Positions 1 through 6,686 of a DNA stretch of 64,000 bases are shown here, piece by piece (position 1 is the stretch's first letter; each line of letters opens with the position of its first letter). The notes beneath the pieces were generated by a model. That model saw only the letters and a program-made list of their open reading frames with translations. It was not told where the DNA came from and made no database searches. Origin of the DNA: Streptomyces sp. NBC_01428 (lineage in GTDB: Bacteria; Actinomycetota; Actinomycetes; Streptomycetales; Streptomycetaceae); NCBI RefSeq assembly GCF_036231965.1, contig NZ_CP109499.1:1488001-1552000 (forward strand), given 5' to 3'. The position numbers and the translations under genes are program-made.

Positions 1-1062
1 CTGCTCACGGGTGTCCTCGTGCTGCTCGCTTTCCCCGTTCTCGCGGCGGCGCTGTTCGCCCTGGAGGCGGACCGGAAGTTCGGTGCCCACGTGTTCGACG
101 CGGCGAACGGCGGGGCCCTGCTCTGGCAGCACCTCTTCTGGTTCTTCGGTCATCCGGAGGTGTACATCATCGCGCTGCCCTTCTTCGGGATCATCAGCGA
201 GGTGATCCCGGTGTTCTCCCGCAAGCCGATGTTCGGGTACATGGGACTGATCGGGGCGACCATCGCGATCGCCGGTCTGTCGGTGACCGTGTGGGCGCAC
301 CACATGTACGTCACGGGCGGTGTCCTGCTGCCCTTCTTCTCGTTCATGACGTTCCTGATCGCGGTGCCGACCGGCGTGAAGTTCTTCAACTGGATCGGCA
401 CGATGTGGCAGGGTTCGCTGTCCTTCGAGACGCCGATGCTGTGGGCGGTCGGCTTCCTGGTGACCTTCGTGTTCGGCGGCCTGACGGGGGTGATGCTGGC
501 CTCTCCGCCGATGGACCTCCCCGTCTCGGACAGCTACTTCGTGGTGGCGCACTTCCACTACGTGATCTTCGGGACGGTCGTGTTCGCGATGTTCTCCGGA
601 TTCCACTTCTGGTGGCCCAAGTTCACCGGCCGGATGCTGGACGAGCGCCTCGGGAAGATCACCTTCTGGACGCTGTTCATCGGCTTCCACGGCACCTTCC
701 TCGTCCAGCACTGGCTGGGTGCCAACGGCATGCAGCGCCGGATCCCGGACTACCTGGCGGTGGAGGGGCTCACCACACTCAACACGGTGTCCACCATCTC
801 GTCGTTCCTGCTCGGCATCTCGTTCCTGCCGTTCCTCTACAACGTCTGGAAGACCGCCCGCTACGGGGAGAAGGTCGAGGTGGACGACCCGTGGGGGTAC
901 GGCCGTTCCCTGGAGTGGGCCACCTCCTGTCCGCCGCCCCGCCACAACTTCCGCGTCCTGCCGCGTATCCGGTCGGAGTCCCCGGCGTTCGACCTGCACC
1001 ATCCCGGGATCGCCGCCGCTCAGGCCGTCCGCTCGGAGGCGGCGTCCGGGCAGTTGCGGTGA
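1..1062 (+). CDS. ctaD: cytochrome c oxidase subunit I (ctaD), 3' part
   Basis: This is the C-terminal part of the haem-copper aa3-type oxidase catalytic subunit; the window edge cuts off the 5' end and the reading frame is open from base 1. The subunit reduces O2 to water at the haem a3/CuB site in the cytoplasmic membrane and pumps protons. Visible hallmarks are HPEVYI (CuB-ligand His and cross-linked Tyr), the HHMYV pair, a K-channel helix, and VAHFHYV with the haem a and a3 His ligands. Multiple membrane helices follow, then a soluble tail ending in SGQLR. Streptomyces often carries a second ctaD copy away from the main ctaCDFE cluster. Its stop overlaps a possible GTG start of the next gene. 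Confidence 0.97.
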   Translation: MLTGVLVLLAFPVLAAALFALEADRKFGAHVFDAANGGALLWQHLFWFFGHPEVYIIALPFFGIISEVIPVFSRKPMFGYMGLIGATIAIAGLSVTVWAHHMYVTGGVLLPFFSFMTFLIAVPTGVKFFNWIGTMWQGSLSFETPMLWAVGFLVTFVFGGLTGVMLASPPMDLPVSDSYFVVAHFHYVIFGTVVFAMFSGFHFWWPKFTGRMLDERLGKITFWTLFIGFHGTFLVQHWLGANGMQRRIPDYLAVEGLTTLNTVSTISSFLLGISFLPFLYNVWKTARYGEKVEVDDPWGYGRSLEWATSCPPPRHNFRVLPRIRSESPAFDLHHPGIAAAQAVRSEAASGQLR

Positions 1063-1067
1063 CGGCC

Positions 1068-1412
1068 ATGGACGACCGTCCGGCGACGGCGGACGCCCTG
1101 ATCAGGGAACTGGAGGGTCATCTCCTGGTCGCGGCGGTACGGGCGGAGGGCCGCGCCGAGGCGGTGCGCTTCGCCGGCTCGCTGGCGTGGCTCACGGACA
1201 GCCAGCGCGACGAGGTGGAGACCCGGTTCGAGGAGGCCCACCTCGCGCTCGCCCGGCTGTCCTGGGAACGCACCGCCCGCCGGGGAGGGGAGCTGCGGGC
1301 CGAGTACGAGGAGCGGTACCGCGCCCTGCGCAGACGCTGGTGCGCGGCAGTCCTTCTGGGCGCCGCCCTCGCGCTGGCGGCGCTGGCGCTGACGACCGTC
1401 CGGGTCGGGTGA
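1068..1412 (+). CDS. small membrane-anchored protein of unknown function downstream of ctaD
   Basis: I do not recognise a named family. The 114-residue product has a charged, helix-prone N-terminal 85 residues rich in Glu and Arg, which could form a short coiled coil, followed by one C-terminal hydrophobic helix (AAVLLGAALALAALALTTV). It would therefore be tail-anchored. The ATG lies 5 nt after the ctaD stop. An in-frame GTG at 1059 makes a GTGA overlap with that stop and is an equally good start. Close coupling to ctaD suggests co-transcription and perhaps a role near the terminal oxidase, but that is inference only. Confidence 0.7.
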   Translation: MDDRPATADALIRELEGHLLVAAVRAEGRAEAVRFAGSLAWLTDSQRDEVETRFEEAHLALARLSWERTARRGGELRAEYEERYRALRRRWCAAVLLGAALALAALALTTVRVG

Positions 1413-1417
1413 CCCGG
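1400..1417. terminator. short hairpin between convergent genes
   Basis: A 7-bp perfect stem (CCGGGTC / GACCCGG) with a 4-nt loop spans the stop codon of the upstream gene, just before the end of the convergent isoprenyl-synthase-like gene. It may act in both directions; the stem is short. Confidence 0.4.
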
Positions 1418-1419
1418 GT

Positions 1420-2487
1420 TCAGTCGCGGGCCGGGACCGCGCCGGCGACGGGCTCCTCCGGGCGCAGCAGCATCGGGGAGGCCAGGTCCACCAGGTCGTG
1501 CAGGAGCGCAAGATGGGTGGTGTCCCCGCCGAGTTTGTCGAGGAGTCCGTGCGCTCCGTCCCGGAAGCGGATGAGGTCCTCCTCGTACGGGCGGAGCACG
1601 TCCGGTGCGAGCAGGACCGTGGTGAGTGCGGCACGGGCCTCGGGTGAGTGCCGTGCGTCGGCGTGCAGCCGCAGGACCTCGTCGGCGCCGTCGGGCGCGG
1701 CGTTGTCCAGGGCGCACGCCAGCAGGTAGGTCACCGTGCCGTTGGCCAGGTCCTCGTTGCGTCCGGTCAGGATGTCGTGCTGGTCGTTGAACAGCTGCCA
1801 CAGGATGCCGAAGGCGTTGCCGAACTCCCGCCACAGTTCGACTCGTTCGTCGGTCCGGCCCGCCAGCTCGGCGGCCATGGCGGTGACCATGCTGAACGGC
1901 GCCCCGGACTTTCCGAGATAGGCCGCGATCACCGCCTCGCGCGTGGCGGCCCCGACGTCCGCGCGCAGGTCCCTCAACTGCCCCTCGCTCGCGTTGATCC
2001 AGCACCGCACCACCTCGGCGGACAACGGACCGCGGGCCGCCTCGGGGATGCGCGGGGACTGAACGACGAGCAGGGGCAGCATGGTTCCGCCGATGACGGT
2101 GGCGAGCAGCGCCTCGCTCTCGTCGAGACTGCCGGCGGCGGAGGCGGCCTGGCCGTCCGCGAGGTCGTCCAGGTAGCACGCGGCGGTCCACCACAGGTCG
2201 CTGACGACGGCGAGCGGGACGGCCGGCCCGGGCGCGCCCGTCTCCACGCCGTGGACGATCAGCGGCAGCACGCCGAGGGGGTAGGTGAACGTCCGGTTCT
2301 CCAGGAGTTCGGCCACCACCGCCCGGACCGACCCGGCGGACGCACCCAGCAGACCGAGCACGGCCTCCCGCTCCGCCCGGATGTCCGAGGACATCTCACG
2401 ATGCAGATCCACGTACGACATCACCTGCACGGGCCCACCCCCCAGCGCCGAGATTAATCGAGCACTGATTCGATCATTCGGCATCAT
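1420..2487 (-). CDS. class I isoprenyl synthase-like protein (polyprenyl synthetase fold)
   Basis: The 355-residue, all-helical protein has two aspartate-rich motifs in the right order and spacing for trans-isoprenyl diphosphate synthases. The first is DDLAD near residue 107 and the second is NDQHD near residue 240, with Asn replacing the first Asp. A YLGKSGAP segment matches the Lys/Thr substrate-contact helix. Known relatives condense IPP with allylic diphosphates or, as in ComQ-type enzymes, prenylate peptides. Start: ATG at 2487 has no clear Shine-Dalgarno, and ATG at 2421 (MSYVDLH) is an alternative. From 2487 the gene carries a TTA codon at Leu11, so translation could depend on bldA; from 2421 it does not. 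It is divergent from a glycosyltransferase. Confidence 0.75.
   Translation of the reverse strand: MMPNDRISARLISALGGGPVQVMSYVDLHREMSSDIRAEREAVLGLLGASAGSVRAVVAELLENRTFTYPLGVLPLIVHGVETGAPGPAVPLAVVSDLWWTAACYLDDLADGQAASAAGSLDESEALLATVIGGTMLPLLVVQSPRIPEAARGPLSAEVVRCWINASEGQLRDLRADVGAATREAVIAAYLGKSGAPFSMVTAMAAELAGRTDERVELWREFGNAFGILWQLFNDQHDILTGRNEDLANGTVTYLLACALDNAAPDGADEVLRLHADARHSPEARAALTTVLLAPDVLRPYEEDLIRFRDGAHGLLDKLGGDTTHLALLHDLVDLASPMLLRPEEPVAGAVPARD
2455..2457 (-). promoter_or_regulatory. in-frame TTA leucine codon (bldA-type translational switch)
   Basis: Leu11 of the isoprenyl-synthase-like protein is TTA if translation starts at 2487. It is the only in-frame TTA I found in the window. In Streptomyces such codons need the developmentally regulated bldA tRNA. 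If the true start is 2421, the codon is not translated. Confidence 0.5.
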
Positions 2488-2658
2488 CGGGAGCTAGGGC
2501 GAATTTGGGCCATGGCCGATTTCTTGTGCCCGGTCCCCTGCGTCACCGGGCGGGCGGCCTCCGATCCCGCTCCGGCTTCGGCCGATCCGCCGTCGATCCA
2601 CGACGCACAGGGGCCCGCCCGGGGTCGTGACGGCCGTGCGACCGCCATACTGACCGTC

Positions 2659-3906
2659 GTGCGAGTAGCGATCATGACCGCGGGTTCGCGGGGCGACGTG
2701 GCACCGTTCACCGGGCTCGGCCACGGCCTGGTGCGGGCCGGGCACGACGTCACCCTGGTGACGCACGGATGCTTCGAGCCGCTGGTCGCCGGTTCGGGGG
2801 TCGGCTTCCACGCGCTCCCCGTCGATCCCCGCGCCGAGCTGGAGTCGGCGCGCGGGCAGCGGCTGCACCGCAGCGTCACCGGGGTCGGCAAGATCGTGCG
2901 GCTCGTCGAGATGGCCCGGGCCCTCGTCGGCACCCTGACCGAGGACCTGATCGCGGCCGCCCGCCACAGCGACGTCCTCCTGCTGTCCGGCTCACTGGGG
3001 CCGCTCGGGCTCGCCGTCGCGGAGGGTCTCTCCCTGCCGAGCATCGGTGTGCATCTCCAACCGCTCTCCCCCACACGCGAGTTCGCGCCTCCGGTCATGG
3101 GCGTCCGATCCCGGGGGCCGACCGTCAACCGGGCGGCCGGGACCGGGGTGAGCCTGGCCGTGGAGCGGGTCTACGCGGACACCGTACGGACCCTGCGCGC
3201 ACGGCTCGGGCTGCCGCCGCTCGGCCCCCTCGCGGCGCACCGTTCCCGTGAGGGGCGCAACTGGCCCGTCCAGCACGGCTTCAGCCCGCTGGTCGTGCCC
3301 CGGCCGCGCGACTGGCGGCCCGGTCTCGACGTGTCCGGCTACTGGTGGCCCCACGACCGTCCGGACGCCCAACTCCCGGACACGTTGCGGGATTTCCTGG
3401 ACGCCGGGCCACCGCCGGTCTTCGTCGGACTGGGCAGTGCCACCGTCCCCGATCCCGGGCGGCTGAGCACCGAGGTCGTGCGGGCCCTGCGGGCCGCCGG
3501 GCTGCGCGGTGTGATCCAGCGGGGGTGGGGCGGACTGCACGCCACCGGCGACGACATGATCACGGTCGGCGAGGTGCCGCACGCGCTGCTCTTCCCCCGC
3601 GTGGCCGCCGTGGTCCACCACGCCGGAGCGGGCACGACGGCCGCCGGGCTGCGGGCCGGCGTTCCCGCCGTGCCGGTGCCGGTCCAGTTCGACGAGGGCT
3701 TCTGGGCCGCCCGGCTCGTGTCCCTCGGCGTCTCGCCGGGTGGATTCACGCTGCGGGGGCTGCGCGCCGACCGGTTGGCGGCGGCTCTCGTGCGGGCGAC
3801 CACGGAACCCGCGTACCGTCGGCGCGCCCAGTCCCTGGCGGAACGGCTGCGCGCCGAGGACGGCGTCGCCCCGGTCGCCCGGGCCCTGGGCCGGCTGGGG
3901 ACATGA
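2659..3906 (+). CDS. macrolide/sterol-type glycosyltransferase (GT1/MGT, GT-B fold)
   Basis: The protein transfers a sugar from an NDP-sugar to a lipid or natural-product acceptor. The N-terminal Rossmann half starts with the typical MRVAIMTAGSRGDVAPFTGLG signature. The C-terminal half contains the donor-binding region FPRVAAVVHHAGAGTTAAGLRAGVPAVPVPVQFDEGFWA, where the conserved HHAGAGTT and the late F-D-E/W-A positions hold the nucleotide sugar. GTG at 2659 is chosen because the family begins directly with this motif (415 aa); an ATG at 2512 would add a low-complexity extension. It is divergent from the isoprenyl-synthase-like gene, so a glycosylated isoprenoid product is conceivable, but the acceptor is unknown. 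Confidence 0.85.
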   Translation: MRVAIMTAGSRGDVAPFTGLGHGLVRAGHDVTLVTHGCFEPLVAGSGVGFHALPVDPRAELESARGQRLHRSVTGVGKIVRLVEMARALVGTLTEDLIAAARHSDVLLLSGSLGPLGLAVAEGLSLPSIGVHLQPLSPTREFAPPVMGVRSRGPTVNRAAGTGVSLAVERVYADTVRTLRARLGLPPLGPLAAHRSREGRNWPVQHGFSPLVVPRPRDWRPGLDVSGYWWPHDRPDAQLPDTLRDFLDAGPPPVFVGLGSATVPDPGRLSTEVVRALRAAGLRGVIQRGWGGLHATGDDMITVGEVPHALLFPRVAAVVHHAGAGTTAAGLRAGVPAVPVPVQFDEGFWAARLVSLGVSPGGFTLRGLRADRLAAALVRATTEPAYRRRAQSLAERLRAEDGVAPVARALGRLGT

Positions 3907-3949
3907 GCGGACCGCCGGGCCCTCACGGGCCCGGGCGGCCGGACCGCTC
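3905..3949. terminator. bidirectional hairpin terminator
   Basis: A GC-rich inverted repeat starts at the glycosyltransferase stop codon. It has an inner 7-bp stem CGGGCCC/GGGCCCG around a TCAC loop and outer GAGCGG/CCGCTC arms with a few bulged bases between. It lies between two convergent genes. Confidence 0.7.
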
Positions 3950-3964
3950 GGCTCCTCCCACTCG

Positions 3965-5950
3965 TCAGCCACTCGTCCTGCGCGTCACGTGCAGCAGATA
4001 CTCCTTCCGGTCCAGCGGGTTCATGTCCGTCCGCGGGCGGTCCGGGATCGCGCCGTGCGCGACGGGCGCGTAGTGGTCGAAGGCGCATTCCAACTCGCCC
4101 TCGCCCCGCGTCAGTCCGGGGAGGAGCTGCTCCAGACCATGTGTCTCCATGACGGGCAGGACCCCCTCCAGAACACAGGTGGCACCGAGCATCCGCGTGG
4201 TCTGCGGCACGGCACGCTGCCGGGCCAGCACCGGCAGCACGACGGCCAGCGTGTCCGCGGGAGCCTCCAGCCGGAAGCGGTTCATCGGCTCGTTCACCCT
4301 GCTGCCGGCCGCCCGCAGAGCGTCCATCAGCACCAGCGGGGTGAGCCCACGGAAGTCGGCGCCCGTGCTGGACATGCTCTTGTCGAAGCGCTGGTGGGCG
4401 TGGCTCTGGCGCGGTGAGTACCCCGAGTGCGTCATCGTGACCGTGCAGTCGGTGACCTGCCAGCCGTGCACACCCTGCCCCAGTGTCTCCTGGACGGTGT
4501 CCTCGACCGCCTTGAAGAACGCGTAGGGCATCGAGCCGAGTTCGACCTCCAGCCGGAAGGAGACACCCGATCCGACCGGCGCCGCGTCGACACGCAGCCC
4601 GACGGTCGCGAGGAAGGGGTTGGCGTCCTTCTTGTTGAACTCGACCGCCGCGCCCGTGCCGACCGGCCGTTCGACGCAGAGCGGGGTCGTCTCGCGGAAC
4701 ACCACGTCGATGCCGAACTCGTCCTCCAGCGTCGCCTGGATGACCTCCTTCTGCACCTCGCCGTAGAGGGAGACGGAGACCTCCCCCCGCACGTCGTCCT
4801 GGCGGAGGTCGATCAGCGGGTCCTGTTCGGCGAGTTGGGTGAGCGCGAGATGCAGTGCTCCCCTGTCACCCGTACGGCGGGGGGAGACCACCGTCTCCAG
4901 GGTCGGCGGCGCGAAGTGGTGCCCGTCGGCCGACGAGGTCCGTGCCGCGCCGAGGGTGTCACCGATCCGCACCGCGCCGAGTCCCCACAGCCGGGCGATG
5001 CGCCCGGCTGTCACGGACTCCGCCCGGACGTCCGAGCCCCCGTCGAAGACGCTGATCCCGGTGACCTTCCCCTCCTCGCCGCCGTGGAGCGTGAGCCGGT
5101 CGCGGGTGCGCAGGGTGCCGGAGAAGAGGCGCGCGTACGCGATCTTCTCCCCGGCCGCTCCGCGCTCCACCTTGAACACGGTTCCGGAGACGGGCGCATC
5201 GGCGTCCGCCGTGGCCGCCGGGAGCAACTCCCTTACACCGGCGATCAGTTCGGGGACGCCGGCGCCGGTCGTCGCGGAGCCGAAGAAGACCGGGTGGACC
5301 TGGGCCGCCCCGGTCTGCGCGACGAGGGCGGAGCGCAGCCGGCCGTACGACATGCGGTCCTCGACGTACGCGGCGAGGAGTTCCTCGTCGTGGTCGGCGA
5401 GCGGGTCGAGGAGGTGGGGGCGTAGCCGGGCGGCCGGGTACGGGGTGAAGTACGCGGCGCGGGTGCCCTGTTCACCGACCTCGCCCATGGGGACGACCGC
5501 CGGGGTGAGCCGCTCGGCGATCCGCTCCAGGACGTCCGCACAGCGCGCGCCACGGCGGTCGATCTTGTTCACGAAGATCAGGGTGGGGATGCGCAGCCGC
5601 TGCAGGGTGCGCATGAGGACGCGGGTCTGGGCCTGTACGCCCTCCACGGCCGAGACGACGAGGACGGCGCCGTCGAGCACGCCGAGGACCCGCTCCACCT
5701 CGGCGATGAAGTCGGGGTGTCCGGGTGTGTCGATGAGGTTGACGGTGGTGTCGTCGACCGCGAAGGAGACGACGGCGGATTTGATGGTGATGCCGCGCTG
5801 CCGCTCCAGTGCGGACGAGTCGGTCTGTGTGCTGCCGTCGTCGACGCTGCCGATCTCGTCGATGACGCCGACCGTGTGCAGGAGGCGCTCGGTCAGGCTC
5901 GTCTTACCGGCGTCTACGTGCGCGAGAATTCCCAGGTTCAGCAAGTGCAC
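3965..5950 (-). CDS. Otr(A)/Tet(M)-family tetracycline resistance ribosomal protection GTPase
   Basis: The 661-residue protein is an EF-G-like GTPase that binds the ribosome and dislodges tetracyclines. The G1 motif AHVDAGKTS is at residues 10-18, followed by RGITI (G2), DTPGH (G3) and NKID (G4), then domains II-V. The length is close to Streptomyces Otr(A), and I judge it to be of that type rather than EF-G. The start is GTG at 5950, with an AAGGA Shine-Dalgarno 11 nt upstream. A leader ORF and a stem that covers this Shine-Dalgarno lie in front (separate entries), suggesting translation-level induction. Resistance itself is not proven, because chromosomal Otr(A)-like genes in non-producers can be silent or housekeeping. 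Confidence 0.92.
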   Translation of the reverse strand: MHLLNLGILAHVDAGKTSLTERLLHTVGVIDEIGSVDDGSTQTDSSALERQRGITIKSAVVSFAVDDTTVNLIDTPGHPDFIAEVERVLGVLDGAVLVVSAVEGVQAQTRVLMRTLQRLRIPTLIFVNKIDRRGARCADVLERIAERLTPAVVPMGEVGEQGTRAAYFTPYPAARLRPHLLDPLADHDEELLAAYVEDRMSYGRLRSALVAQTGAAQVHPVFFGSATTGAGVPELIAGVRELLPAATADADAPVSGTVFKVERGAAGEKIAYARLFSGTLRTRDRLTLHGGEEGKVTGISVFDGGSDVRAESVTAGRIARLWGLGAVRIGDTLGAARTSSADGHHFAPPTLETVVSPRRTGDRGALHLALTQLAEQDPLIDLRQDDVRGEVSVSLYGEVQKEVIQATLEDEFGIDVVFRETTPLCVERPVGTGAAVEFNKKDANPFLATVGLRVDAAPVGSGVSFRLEVELGSMPYAFFKAVEDTVQETLGQGVHGWQVTDCTVTMTHSGYSPRQSHAHQRFDKSMSSTGADFRGLTPLVLMDALRAAGSRVNEPMNRFRLEAPADTLAVVLPVLARQRAVPQTTRMLGATCVLEGVLPVMETHGLEQLLPGLTRGEGELECAFDHYAPVAHGAIPDRPRTDMNPLDRKEYLLHVTRRTSG

Positions 5951-6014
5951 CGCGTGTCATGTCCTTCGAAATGGGAGTGGTTCCTTCCTGGGGGGACATG
6001 AACGGTGCGCGCAT
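5904..6014 (-). CDS. putative leader ORF (36 aa) overlapping the ribosomal-protection gene start
   Basis: ATG at 6014 has a textbook Shine-Dalgarno GAGGAG (6022-6027) with 7-nt spacing. The 36-codon frame (MRAPFMSPQEGTTPISKDM and on, ending in a run of Arg) reads through the GTG start of the Otr(A)-like gene and stops 45 bases inside it, in another frame. This is the arrangement expected of a translational-coupling or attenuation leader. It could be extended in frame to ATG 6086, but that start has a poorer ribosome site. No homologue is known to me. Confidence 0.45.
   Translation of the reverse strand: MRAPFMSPQEGTTPISKDMTRGALAEPGNSRARRRR
5958..6000 (-). promoter_or_regulatory. stem that could sequester the ribosome-binding site of the Otr(A)-like gene
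   Basis: On the minus-strand transcript CATGTCC (6000-5994) is perfectly complementary to GGACATG (5964-5958), with a 29-nt loop. The second arm contains the GGA of the AAGGA Shine-Dalgarno of the GTG start at 5950. The first arm lies inside the leader ORF, so a ribosome moving or stalling on the leader would open the stem. Confidence 0.45.
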
Positions 6015-6152
6015 GGGTGTGCTCCTCGATTCGGTGCCGGTGAACGCTTCCCTCTCACTCCAGCAGGCGGCACCACCCGACAGCAACGCATTTAACGCTC
6101 GCCCGGCGGTCGTCGGCGGCCGGTCGGGGCGAGGCCGGTGGCCGGCCGGGAG

Positions 6153-6662
6153 TCAGCCGGTGCGCGGGGGCAGCCGGTGCAGGGTCACGTCGGTGAGCCG
6201 ACTGTCGTCGGTCACCGTCGCGGTCATGTACGTGCGGTGCGGCTGCCGGCGCCGGTCGGTCGGCGAACCGGGGTTCAGCAGCCGCAGGCCCTCCGGCGCG
6301 GTGGTGTCCCAGGGGATGTGGCTGTGGCCGAACACCAGGACGTCGAGGTCGGGGAAGCGCTCCGCGCAGCGCCGTTCGCGGCCCTGGGCGGCGCCGGTCT
6401 CGTGCACGACGCCGAAGCGCAGGCCGCCCAGGTCGGCACGGGCGATCTCCGGGAGGCGGGCCCGCAGCTCGGGGCCGTCGTTGTTGCCGTACACCCCGAT
6501 CACCCGGCGGGAGCGGGCCTCCAGCAGGTCGAGGGTGGCGGTGTCGACCCAGTCCCCCGCGTGGATCACGACGTCGGCGAGCGGGAGCTCGGCGAGCAGC
6601 GGCGCGGGGAGTTCGCGGGCCCGCTTCGGGAGGTGGGTGTCGGACAGCAGCAGAAGGCGCAC
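6153..6662 (-). CDS. YfcE/MJ0936-type metallophosphoesterase
   Basis: This calcineurin-like phosphoesterase has 169 residues, the usual size of the YfcE group. The dinuclear metal site is spelled out: SDTH at residues 7-10, GDW near 38, GNND near 61 and GHSH near 112. The substrate is not known for most members; bis-p-nitrophenyl phosphate is the usual test substrate in the family. The start is GTG at 6662, with GGGAGG immediately next to it and no spacer, which is unusual and may reduce initiation. It follows the SpoIIE phosphatase gene by 24 nt on the same strand, so the two are probably co-transcribed. Confidence 0.9.
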   Translation of the reverse strand: MRLLLLSDTHLPKRARELPAPLLAELPLADVVIHAGDWVDTATLDLLEARSRRVIGVYGNNDGPELRARLPEIARADLGGLRFGVVHETGAAQGRERRCAERFPDLDVLVFGHSHIPWDTTAPEGLRLLNPGSPTDRRRQPHRTYMTATVTDDSRLTDVTLHRLPPRTG

Positions 6663-6686
6663 CCTCCCAGCGTGTCACCCGGGCCG

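Noticed and set aside
2512..2658. N-terminal extension of the glycosyltransferase
   Set aside because: The translated 49 residues are low-complexity; the family begins at GTG 2659.
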